A DNA stretch of 64,000 nt from positions 1,735,001-1,799,000 of the forward strand of contig NZ_AP023423.1 of the NCBI RefSeq assembly GCF_021654335.1, written 5' to 3'. The DNA is from Sideroxyarcus emersonii. GTDB taxonomy: Bacteria > Pseudomonadota > Gammaproteobacteria > Burkholderiales > Gallionellaceae. Below the pieces are notes generated by a model. The model saw only the letters and a list, made by a program, of their open reading frames with translations. It did no database searches and was not told the origin of the DNA. This document shows positions 28,183 to 39,973 of this stretch, piece after piece. Made by a program: the position numbers and the translations under genes. The stretch's first letter is position 1, and each line of letters opens with the position of its first letter.

Positions 28183-28842
28183 ATGAATGAAACCGCCTGG
28201 CGGGACCTTGTGTTGCTGTCGCTTTGCTGGCTGGCGTACTTCGCCCTGCACTCCGCATTGGCATCGCTGGCGGTGAAGCGCCGGGTTGCCGCCGCCTGGC
28301 CCAGGCTGATGCCGTATTACCGGCTGACCTTCAACCTGCTGGCATCGCTGCTGATCCTGCCGATCCTGTGGCTCACCTACCGCGATCCGGGGCCGCTGTT
28401 GTGGCGCTGGCAGGGCGCCGCAGCGTGGCTGACAAACGTACTGGCGCTGGCCGCGCTGCTCGGCTTCTGGCTGAGTCTCAAGAGCTACGACATGCAGGAA
28501 TTCCTCGGCCTGCGCCAGTTGCGGCTCGACGTCCGCAAGGTCGAGGATCAGGAGCACTTCCACCTCTCCCCGTTCCACCGCCACGTGCGGCACCCCTGGT
28601 ATTTCTTCGGCCTGGTGCTGGTGTGGACGCGCGACATGAACGCGACGACGCTGTTATCGAGCGTGTTCATCACGCTGTATTTCATCATCGGATCGCGGCT
28701 GGAAGAGCAGAAACTGCTGGCCTATCACGGCGACACTTACCGCCGCTACATGGCGCGCGTACCCGGCCTGATACCGCTGCCGTGGAAATCGCTCACGGCC
28801 GAGGAAGCCGAGGCGCTGTTGAATACGCATGCTGCGGATTAA
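28183..28842 (+). CDS. Isoprenylcysteine methyltransferase-like membrane protein
   Basis: This 219-residue membrane protein has about five helices and the ICMT/PEMT-type C-terminal signature: FHRHVRHPWYFFGLVLVW, then GSRLEEQKLLAYHGDTYRRYMARVPGLIP. That region binds S-adenosylmethionine in relatives that methylate lipids or isoprenylated proteins; NnrU-type relatives sit in the same superfamily. The natural substrate in bacteria is unknown. It lies 102 bases after the YkgJ-family gene and may be co-transcribed. Confidence 0.82.
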   Translation: MNETAWRDLVLLSLCWLAYFALHSALASLAVKRRVAAAWPRLMPYYRLTFNLLASLLILPILWLTYRDPGPLLWRWQGAAAWLTNVLALAALLGFWLSLKSYDMQEFLGLRQLRLDVRKVEDQEHFHLSPFHRHVRHPWYFFGLVLVWTRDMNATTLLSSVFITLYFIIGSRLEEQKLLAYHGDTYRRYMARVPGLIPLPWKSLTAEEAEALLNTHAAD

Positions 28843-28864
28843 TGCAGTCTGAGCCTTCAAGCAC

Positions 28865-29251
28865 CTATTCCAGCGCACCCTGCCAGAGCATGTCGTAACC
28901 CAGCTCCTTGCTCTCGACACACAGCCTGGCCAAGGCCGCGAATTTGTCCTTGAATGCCTTGTCGGCATGCGACCGTTCATGCTCCTCGAAAGACTTCCAG
29001 TAGGTCACGATCGCAATGTGCTTTTCCGCCGATCTGGAATCGCTCAACGAGCCTTCGTCCGAAACAAAACCCGAGAACTCGTAAACCTGGCCGGCGATGA
29101 AGCCGCCCTTGTCGCCGCCGTAAGTGTCTTTCACCACATTGCACATCTCGGCCAGCGCCAGCTCGACATCCTCGAAAGCCACACCGGGTTTGATCGTGAC
29201 CGTATTGAAAAGCATCTTCGCCCCAAAAGGGATAGTGACAGGTGAGTACAT
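28865..29251 (-). CDS. Antibiotic biosynthesis monooxygenase (ABM)-like protein
   Basis: This 128-residue protein is probably of the ferredoxin-like dimeric alpha/beta-barrel type, with MLFNTVTIKPGVAFEDVELALAEMCNVVKDTYG and the ABM-like HIAIVTYWKSFEEHERSHADKAFKDKFAAL. Members include monooxygenases and heme-handling proteins; no specific reaction can be assigned. The start is decided by AGGAGG six bases before the ATG at 29251, although homologues may begin at the second Met (29215). Confidence 0.75.
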   Translation of the reverse strand: MYSPVTIPFGAKMLFNTVTIKPGVAFEDVELALAEMCNVVKDTYGGDKGGFIAGQVYEFSGFVSDEGSLSDSRSAEKHIAIVTYWKSFEEHERSHADKAFKDKFAALARLCVESKELGYDMLWQGALE

Positions 29252-29452
29252 GATGGACCTCCTGTTGAAGTGGATCAGGTCAAAAGGTAACTCTCAAACC
29301 AACCCCATGAGTTGCACTGTGTACCTGTGCAGATATTCATTCAACCCTATTGCCTGCGGTGCTTCTGCGACCCTGAGTATCAAGCGATCAGACCACGGTT
29401 GCGCACTACCGTTCCTGAAACGCGAGCTGCTCCCGATCATTCCCAAAGAAAA

Positions 29453-29470
29453 ATCGCCCTTGCGGGCGAT
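29453..29470 (-). terminator. Terminator of the 24-codon basic peptide gene
   Basis: A 7-base-pair stem (ATCGCCC/GGGCGAT) with a TTGC loop is followed on the minus strand by TTTTTC. It lies about 40 bases past the stop codon of the small gene at 29509-29583. Confidence 0.65.
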
Positions 29471-29508
29471 GAGTAAAACAATTGCGATGCGACTGCATTG
29501 GCTCGCGA

Positions 29509-29583
29509 TCACTTCCCTGCCGGTACCGGCTTGGGTTGCGGTTTCTTGCCCTTTGATTCTTTCCTCTTGTCTTTGCTTCCCAT
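29509..29583 (-). CDS. Short basic peptide, 24 codons
   Basis: A reading frame of 24 codons encodes a Lys/Pro-rich peptide beginning MGSKDKRKESKGKKP and ending VPAGK. Support is indirect: AAGGAG stands eight bases before the ATG, and a rho-independent terminator follows about 40 bases after the stop, giving a compact transcription unit. The peptide should bind RNA or nucleic acid by charge. I do not recognise a named family. Confidence 0.55.
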   Translation of the reverse strand: MGSKDKRKESKGKKPQPKPVPAGK

Positions 29584-29824
29584 GATGATCACTCCTTGGT
29601 TATTGATTGACTCCGACCCACTGCAAACAATTCTACTCTGCCACCTTTCACACTGGCTCCCCGCCCTATTCTCGAGTATCCCAATCGCCTACTTGTTAAA
29701 TTTACGTCAAATAATGTATTTTTAATATATGTTTTAAGGGCGAATTAATTTAGCATTCCCCTGCCGCTGTAAAAGAACCGTCAACGGCAAATCAAATCAA
29801 TTTTTATCTATGGAGAGTATGGCA

Positions 29825-30289
29825 ATGGGAAGCTTCGGGGTAGTGATATTTGTGTTTTTACCATTCATTCTTTTGGCTTTGATGATTCTGCTGGCCGGCA
29901 AACCACAACCAGCCGTAGCATCCGGGCAATCCATCTATCAACAGCTCGGCGGCGAAGCAGCGGTTAATGCTGCGGTCGACATCTTCTACCGCAAGGTCCT
30001 GAAAGATGCGCGTATCAGCCATTTCTTTGCTGGTGTCGACATGGACAAGCAAGCAGCCAAACAAAAAGCTTTCCTGACCATGGCATTCGGCGGTCCGCAC
30101 AAATACACCGGGGAAGACATGCGCCGTGGCCATGCGCACCTGGTCAAGCAGGGCCTGAACGATTCCCATTTCGACGCAGTGATGGAGCACCTGGGCGGCA
30201 CGCTCAAGGAACTTAACGTGCCCGGACACCTGATCGCCCAGTGCGCCGCGATCGCCGAAAGCACACGCAAGGATGTTCTCGGCAAGTAA
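29825..30289 (+). CDS. Membrane-anchored group 1 truncated hemoglobin
   Basis: This protein of about 154 residues has an N-terminal membrane helix (GVVIFVFLPFILLALMILLA) and a truncated-globin domain from about residue 35: SIYQQLGGEAAVNAAVDIFYRKVLKD (with the B10 Tyr) and GGPHKYTGEDMRRGHAHL (with the proximal His). Group 1 globins bind oxygen and detoxify nitric oxide. The anchor is the unusual point, since most are soluble. ATG 29825 is best placed behind GGAGAG, seven to nine bases upstream; ATGs at 29810 and 29819 are alternatives. A strong terminator follows. Confidence 0.87.
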   Translation: MGSFGVVIFVFLPFILLALMILLAGKPQPAVASGQSIYQQLGGEAAVNAAVDIFYRKVLKDARISHFFAGVDMDKQAAKQKAFLTMAFGGPHKYTGEDMRRGHAHLVKQGLNDSHFDAVMEHLGGTLKELNVPGHLIAQCAAIAESTRKDVLGK

Positions 30290-30381
30290 TGAACGCCGGC
30301 ACGCCGGTGCGCAGCAACTCGGCCGAAAGCGATTTGATCCCACAAGAGGACAACGTACACGTCGAGCAGAGGTTGCAAATT

Positions 30382-30419
30382 AAAAGCGGCTTGAGGAATC
30401 CACCTCAAGCCGCTTTTTT
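30382..30419 (+). terminator. Rho-independent terminator after truncated hemoglobin
   Basis: A long perfect stem (AAAAGCGGCTTGAGG pairing with CCTCAAGCCGCTTTT) with a 6-base loop ends in a T run. It lies about 90 bases past the globin stop, and because the A run mirrors the T run it could also work on the opposite strand. Confidence 0.9.
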
Positions 30420-30453
30420 ATCGGCGCTACAGGAGCATGACTCAGTGACGCAA

Positions 30454-30522
30454 GGTGCAACAAGCGTAGCGCATTGCACCAGAAAGCTTTCATGCGGCGC
30501 AATGCCCGTTGGTTATTGCGCC
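30454..30522. repeat. Paired palindromic repeats between terminator and TIR gene
   Basis: There are two hairpins in tandem: GGTGCAA...TTGCACC at 30454-30480 and GGCGCAAT...ATTGCGCC at 30496-30522, followed by a CCTACGCGGGCTG tail. The composition recalls widely dispersed intergenic repeats with cores like GGTGCAAT...ATTGCACC. It fills the space between the globin terminator and the 3' end of the TIR gene. Confidence 0.6.
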
Positions 30523-30544
30523 CTACGCGGGCTGTAGCCCCCGA

Positions 30545-31873
30545 TTATTCTCGTTTAATGAGACGCCTCTGAATCTTACTAGTTATTGTCTGGCTCTCAT
30601 GAGAATAAATAGCTTCAAACGTTCCCAAAGAACCCCGAGAATTTTTTGCAACTATTAACTCAACAAGTCCCTTCCCGATGCTATCTGGAAAATACTGACC
30701 ATCTTGATAAACAAAGATCACCACATCTAGATCTTCGTTTAATACCGCCCACTCCCCTAGGTCTTTTAGTACGGGACGCTTATTCGGCCTAACCGACGGA
30801 TCAACCTCTAAACCCATTGCAACGATTATTGGTATCTTATTTTTCCTAGCATAGCGCCCAAGCTGGGTTAGCAGATCAGCTTTCTTGCCGCCAGTAACGT
30901 TATCAAAATGATCAATGATGACCAGATCACATTTGTCATTTCTTACGGCGAACTCATCTATCGCTCGAATAAGCTCGTTAATATCTATAGATGATTGCTC
31001 AATAAAGCCAATTTCGGCGTCATTAGCCAGACCTAAAGCATGGGTTAGTTTTGACCAATCTTCATCCAAGAGCTCGCCTCTTTGCATAGCTCGAACTGAT
31101 ATACCCCCAATAGCTGCACACAAGCGTCTTGCAATTTCCTCTTGAGTTTTTCGTAAAGTGACCACCAGACCAGCATGATGTTTATTAACGAATACTTCAT
31201 GCATTATTCGAACCAACAGAGCCAAACGATCCATCACCGGCGCAGCCGAAATACAAATCAAATCTCCAGGATGTATACCGTCAATTACTTGATCTAGATT
31301 GCTTAATCCAGAAGAGTACCCCCCAACCTTTAATTCATTCCCATATCTAACCTCAATCTTTTCAACCAGTGAAGTCAAGGCGGAAGACATATTTGAAATA
31401 TGGATTGCCCGATGTGCACGGTCTTCTTTTTTTAGTTCAGTAATTGCAGCACGAATTCCTTTTACCACACCCAGCCACGCCGCATCCCTATCCCTGCTTG
31501 ATGCTATAGGTGTAGCATCTTTCGGTAACGCTTGAATTCTCCCCAATGGCGTCGAAAGCCAATCAACTGAACGAACCACTATTGGTATAACTATGGCGGT
31601 CCCTTCGGTATGCCTTTCCAGCGCGCTTGCAACTTCTTTCTCAATGCAATATTCAGAGGCAACGAAGTCTGGACTAATGAGAAAAATGTAAATATCAGCG
31701 GTTTCTAGTGCAGCCTCAATTTTCCTTTCCCATTCCTGCCCGGGAATAATTTCCCTATCATGCCAAGTATCAATTAGCTCTTCTCTCTTCAGCGTTGATA
31801 GGTGTTTTTCGAGTTCAGCCAAATATTCCTCGTCCTTATGGCTATAGCTAATAAACAAGCTAAGAGGAGTCAT
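30545..31873 (-). CDS. TIR domain fused to DnaB-type helicase C-terminal domain (pseudo-helicase), putative defence effector
   Basis: This protein has 442 residues in two domains. Residues 4-140 form a bacterial TIR domain: LFISYSHKDEEYLAELEKHL, then IYIFLISPDFVASEYCIEKEVASALERH. Glu80, four residues after Cys76, is the likely NADase catalytic acid, as in active bacterial TIRs. Residues about 180-440 align by eye through the whole DnaB C-terminal domain: PGDLICISAAP (H1 region), the DEDWSKLTHALGL segment, the Walker B DLVIIDHFDN, NKRPVLKDLGEW, and the KNSRGSLGT arginine-finger loop. The Walker A GKT is replaced by DRL (215-217), so ATP hydrolysis is unlikely. The gene is much AT-richer than its neighbours and starts 21 bases after the ettA stop. 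Defence function is inference. Confidence 0.85.
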   Translation of the reverse strand: MTPLSLFISYSHKDEEYLAELEKHLSTLKREELIDTWHDREIIPGQEWERKIEAALETADIYIFLISPDFVASEYCIEKEVASALERHTEGTAIVIPIVVRSVDWLSTPLGRIQALPKDATPIASSRDRDAAWLGVVKGIRAAITELKKEDRAHRAIHISNMSSALTSLVEKIEVRYGNELKVGGYSSGLSNLDQVIDGIHPGDLICISAAPVMDRLALLVRIMHEVFVNKHHAGLVVTLRKTQEEIARRLCAAIGGISVRAMQRGELLDEDWSKLTHALGLANDAEIGFIEQSSIDINELIRAIDEFAVRNDKCDLVIIDHFDNVTGGKKADLLTQLGRYARKNKIPIIVAMGLEVDPSVRPNKRPVLKDLGEWAVLNEDLDVVIFVYQDGQYFPDSIGKGLVELIVAKNSRGSLGTFEAIYSHESQTITSKIQRRLIKRE

Positions 31874-31894
31874 ATCGAGCTCACCGGAATTTGA

Positions 31895-33565
<1,671 letters not shown>

Positions 33566-33846
33566 TTTATTGCGCTTTCTTGGGTGTGGAACATGAAGGG
33601 GCGTAGCTTACCGTAAAGCCGCTGCGCAGGCACTAGCGCGCCCGCACAAACGGCCCGCATGAATATGCCCCAGCCAACAGTCGGTTACGCCAGCCGCCCC
33701 GGAAACGCCGGCGCCAAAGAAAACTCCGGGCAGATTTTTTTGGTTATCATGCGAGGAAAACCATGGCGCGACGGGCCGGCAGGCCGCACCGGATGCCGCC
33801 TGCCGCAGCCACCCGGCCACCTTGCGGACGACCAACGGGGAGAAAG

Positions 33847-35526
33847 ATGCAGGATCGTACCGACGCAAATTCGATGGCGAACATCCTCGCCGGCAAGAAA
33901 GACACCTTCGAGAGCGAATACATCCGCTTCGATGCGCTGTCGGCACTGGTCATCGACGACATCGGTGCGATGCGCCATGCGCTGCGCTCGCAGTTGCAAT
34001 GGATGGGCATGAATTCGATCAAGTGCGTGGCCGATGCCCAGGAAGCGCTGGAGCAGATCCAGGCCAACCGCTACGACCTGATCCTGTGCGACTACAACCT
34101 CAACAAGACCACCTCCGGACAGCATTTCCTGGAATACCTGCGGAGCGAGCGCCTGCTCGGTGCCAAGACGATCTTCGTGATGGTGACGGCGGAGGCCGAG
34201 TACGCCTACGTCGCCAATGCGGTGGAGTTCGCGCCGGACGATTACATCCTGAAGCCCTGCCCCGAGAAGAAGCTGCGTGCGCGGCTGGAACGCCTGTTCG
34301 ACCGCCGCAACTTCCTGCTGCCCGCGCTTACCGCGATGGACGACGGGAATTACCTGCAGGTGGTCAGCGAATGCGACCGGCTGGTGACGCTGGTGTCGAA
34401 CGAACGCTGGCTGCTGGCCGCACTCAAGCTGAAGGCGGAGGCGCTGCTCGCGCTGAACGACACCACCGACCTGCTCAAGACCTACGAACAGGCCCTGGCC
34501 ATGCGTGACAACGTGCCGTGGGTGAAGATCGGCATCGCGCGTGCGCGCATGCTGCTGAACGAACCGGAAGCTGCCGAAGAGATGGCCCGGCAGATCGTTG
34601 CCGACAACCCGAGCTACGTCGCGGCCTACGAGTTGCTGGCCGAGATCAGGCGCATGCAGAAGGACGAGGAAGGCGCCTACCAGCTGATGGAGCAGTCGGC
34701 CAGGATACTGCCCACCGCGAAGCGTTTCCGCTCCAACGCCGAATCGGCCTTCCTGCTGGGCAAGCTGGACGAGGCGAAGAAGTATGCCGAATCGGCGATC
34801 AGGCTGTCGAACGGCTCCATCACCGAGCGCCCCGATGATTACCTGTCGCTGGCGCATATCCAGATCGACCTGGGCGACCCGCAGGGCGCCATCCACACGC
34901 TGGAAAAGAGCGCGCGCAGGTTCGAGGAGAAAGGCGCATTCGGCATCTCCAGGAATGCCATCCTGGCGCAGGCCTATTTCGATACGGGAGACAAGGCGGC
35001 GGCGAAGAGATTGCTGGAGCGCTCGCAGCGCTTGCTGACGCCGGAGAGCGGCAGTTCCGCCCTGAACCTGATCGGCAAGGCGGCCTTCAAGATGGGGGAC
35101 TCCGTCCTCGGGCTGAAGATGCTGACGCAGGCGGTGCAATCGAGCGGCCTGGAGCGGGAGCGCATCGCGCGCCATGTCACCAAGTCGATGCTCGACACCG
35201 GACAGCACGACAAGATCGAGGAAGTCATCGATGCCGGACAGCGGCGGGTACTGGCGCTGGTGGACGAGGCGCGCAAGGCGATGCATGTGGCGCAATTCGA
35301 CACCGCCTACCGCAAGGTGCTCGATGCGCTGGCCATCCAGAACGACAACATCGAGGCGTTGTTCGCCGCGGCGCAGCTCCACCTGCTGTGGCTGAAGCAG
35401 GAAGGCCTCGATGCCGAGGTGCAGGAACGCGCCAAGAACTATCTGGCGATACTGGACAAGCTGGTGCCGCACAACGAGAAGGTGATGGGCTTTTACCGTT
35501 TTTACGACCAGTTGACGGGGGCATGA
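33847..35526 (+). CDS. Response regulator with TPR-like repeat output
   Basis: This 559-residue protein has an N-terminal receiver domain (about 30-150) with all key residues: Asp37/Asp38, phosphoacceptor Asp82 (LILCDYNL), Thr114 (VMVTAEAE) and Lys136 (ILKPCPEKKL). The remaining 400 residues are helical repeats of TPR type (e.g. WLLAALKLKAEALLALNDTTDLLKTYEQAL), with no DNA-binding or enzymatic output, so signalling is probably by protein contact. GGGGAG precedes ATG 33847. The small histidine kinase gene follows 161 bases downstream, and the two likely form a pair. Confidence 0.9.
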   Translation: MQDRTDANSMANILAGKKDTFESEYIRFDALSALVIDDIGAMRHALRSQLQWMGMNSIKCVADAQEALEQIQANRYDLILCDYNLNKTTSGQHFLEYLRSERLLGAKTIFVMVTAEAEYAYVANAVEFAPDDYILKPCPEKKLRARLERLFDRRNFLLPALTAMDDGNYLQVVSECDRLVTLVSNERWLLAALKLKAEALLALNDTTDLLKTYEQALAMRDNVPWVKIGIARARMLLNEPEAAEEMARQIVADNPSYVAAYELLAEIRRMQKDEEGAYQLMEQSARILPTAKRFRSNAESAFLLGKLDEAKKYAESAIRLSNGSITERPDDYLSLAHIQIDLGDPQGAIHTLEKSARRFEEKGAFGISRNAILAQAYFDTGDKAAAKRLLERSQRLLTPESGSSALNLIGKAAFKMGDSVLGLKMLTQAVQSSGLERERIARHVTKSMLDTGQHDKIEEVIDAGQRRVLALVDEARKAMHVAQFDTAYRKVLDALAIQNDNIEALFAAAQLHLLWLKQEGLDAEVQERAKNYLAILDKLVPHNEKVMGFYRFYDQLTGA

Positions 35527-35571
35527 GGGTGCCACCGATCACCGAATTTTTGCGCGCGCCCTTTGCGGTTT

Positions 35572-35640
35572 GTCATTCCGGCGCGGGCTGCAATGCAGTC
35601 TTTTCAATCAACTGGACACCGGCCTGCGCCGGTGTGACGA
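35572..35640. repeat. Dispersed GTCATTCCGG-type palindromic repeat
   Basis: The element opens with GTCATTCCGGCGCGGGCTGC, and its inverted end is ACACCGGCCTGCGCCGGTGTGAC. It belongs to the same family as the elements near 43391-43556 and 47303-47325. It sits in the gap between the response-regulator gene and the kinase gene. Confidence 0.65.
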
Positions 35641-35687
35641 AGTTGATCGACGATTACCTGGAACGTTGAATTACTGGAGGCTCCCTG

Positions 35688-36362
35688 ATGCAGCAAACCT
35701 TGTCCGCGCTGGTCATCCACGACATCAAGAACTCGCTGGCGCTGCTGGAGGCCGACCTGGAGCAGCTCAATCACCGCGCCGATGCGCCGGGCGAGGCGCG
35801 CAAAGCCTACCAGCGCTGCATCGAGCTGAAGAATCGCCTGATCGGTTTCCTGACGCTCTATAAGCACGAGCATGCCGGATTGAAACCCAACACCAGCGAG
35901 GTCGAGCTGTTCGAATTCCTGGAAGACATGGTCGCCGGCAGCCAGTCGGCGACCATGGGCAGCAGGCATGGCCATGCCATCGAAGTGTGCGTCGACGAGA
36001 TCAGGATCAGGATCGCGCCCGAGGTCAGGCGCAAGGGTGCCGCCGCGCTGGACGAATACCTGGTCGATCTGGCGCTCGAATCGGCATTGAACAATGCGGT
36101 CCGTTATGCCGCGAGCAAGGTGGATGTCTGGTTCGAGCAGGATGCGGACCGGCTGACCTTCTTCGTGCTCGACGACGGCCCCGGCCCCGACCATACCGGG
36201 CATGCCGCGCAAGCAACGCCGTCCGGGAAATCCGCTTCGACCGGCCTGGGTCTGTCGTTGTGCAAGGCGGTCGTCGAAGCGCATGGCGGCGGCAGCGTCG
36301 ACCTGACCACTGCCCCCGGCGACGGCGCATTGTTCACGATGGCATTCAACATCGCCGGATAA
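35688..36362 (+). CDS. Small sensorless histidine kinase
   Basis: This 224-residue protein has no membrane or sensor part. Residues 6-20 contain LSALVIHDIKNSLALL, a HisKA-like dimerisation helix with His11 as likely phosphate site. An HATPase_c domain follows, with the N box (ESALNNAVRYA, 131-141), G1 (LDDGPGPD, 161-168) and G2 (STGLGLSLCK, 184-193). It should phosphorylate a separate receiver, most simply the upstream response regulator. Input probably comes through a partner protein. A bidirectional terminator follows. Confidence 0.86.
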   Translation: MQQTLSALVIHDIKNSLALLEADLEQLNHRADAPGEARKAYQRCIELKNRLIGFLTLYKHEHAGLKPNTSEVELFEFLEDMVAGSQSATMGSRHGHAIEVCVDEIRIRIAPEVRRKGAAALDEYLVDLALESALNNAVRYAASKVDVWFEQDADRLTFFVLDDGPGPDHTGHAAQATPSGKSASTGLGLSLCKAVVEAHGGGSVDLTTAPGDGALFTMAFNIAG

Positions 36363-36432
36363 ACGCATCCGCTCGCCCTCCGGGAGAGGGAGAAAAGCAG
36401 AGCTACTCGGCATTTCCATCGCTAAAACAAAA

Positions 36433-36465
36433 GGCCATGCCTCGCGGCATGGCCCTGTTTTTTTT
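36433..36465. terminator. Bidirectional terminator between kinase and membrane-protein genes
   Basis: A perfect 9-base-pair stem (GGCCATGCC/GGCATGGCC) with a TCGC loop is flanked by A residues on the left and eight T residues on the right (36458-36465). It serves the plus-strand kinase and could also stop the convergent minus-strand gene ending at 36479. Confidence 0.85.
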
Positions 36466-36478
36466 GGTGTCAGCCGTA

Positions 36479-37093
36479 TCAGAGGCGGATGTACATCGAG
36501 ATGCCCAGCCCCAGCGACAGCAGGCTCAGCGTGACGCCCGACACGGTGGGATGCGCCAGCACCCATTTGTCGACCTCGATGTAGTTTTCGTACAGCGGAC
36601 GGGCCTGCTTGCGCAGGCTGTACCACTTGTCGGTGTAGCTCTCGACGGTGGACAGGGTGCGCGGGAAGAACAGCAGCATCAGGCCCACGACGATGCACAG
36701 GGCATTCCCGATCAGCAGGAACGAGGAGGTATAGCCCGCCAATACGCCTGCCGCTTCCTTGGAGAACGAGCCGCTATACATGGGCTGGAACACGTCGCCA
36801 TCGACCTGGCGCAGCAGTGCGATGGAAACGATGGCGCCCAGCACGATGGCGACGCCCAGTATGCGGGGGTGTTTGAGCAGGGTGGGCTCGACGAAGTGCG
36901 GCTCGGTCAGCGGCTTGGTGAAACGGCGGGTGGAATAGCTCTTGTTCATGAAATTGAAGAAACGCAGCATTCTGGAACTGCGCACCGCCAGCCCTACGCC
37001 CACGATGAAGGAGAAGATGCTGGCAATGATGAAAAAGACGAATACGCCGGAAATGAAGACAGGATAAGAAACTTGGCTGATCAGGCTGGACAT
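36479..37093 (-). CDS. Hypothetical integral membrane protein, 204 aa
   Basis: I do not recognise this family. The protein has about four membrane helices: one N-terminal (VFISGVFVFFIIASIFSFIVGVGLAV), one near 80-95, one near 115-142 and one at the C-terminus. Conserved-looking loops are MLRFFNFMNKSYSTRRFTKPL and VESYTDKWYSLRKQARPLYENYIEVDKWVLAHP. No catalytic motif is visible. It is probably monocistronic; the P-type ATPase gene upstream ends about 190 bases before its start. Confidence 0.7.
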   Translation of the reverse strand: MSSLISQVSYPVFISGVFVFFIIASIFSFIVGVGLAVRSSRMLRFFNFMNKSYSTRRFTKPLTEPHFVEPTLLKHPRILGVAIVLGAIVSIALLRQVDGDVFQPMYSGSFSKEAAGVLAGYTSSFLLIGNALCIVVGLMLLFFPRTLSTVESYTDKWYSLRKQARPLYENYIEVDKWVLAHPTVSGVTLSLLSLGLGISMYIRL

Positions 37094-37281
37094 GACTGGT
37101 ACCTGTTATTTATTTAGTAAGCTGTTGTAGAAAGCCGGATGGTTCGTTGCGCTTCGGATCATCCGCGTTAACGGAATTTTAACACTGCGGTCGTGCCAAC
37201 CCAACCCGATAATGCATGCTCGCGCGAAAAACCCTGTCGATGCTCAGGGCTTGTGCGGAAGATACGCGGGTTTTCAAGCAG

Positions 37282-39963
<2,682 letters not shown>

Positions 39964-39973
39964 GGCATGCGGA

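Noticed and set aside
29713..29735. AT-rich partial dyad before the globin, considered as an NsrR or FNR site
   Set aside because: The half-sites do not match either consensus well enough; the region is simply AT-rich.
37232..37249. CCCTGTCGATGCTCAGGG, considered as a second copy of the repeat at 2263
   Set aside because: Only partly similar and symmetrical by chance; not enough for a repeat call.
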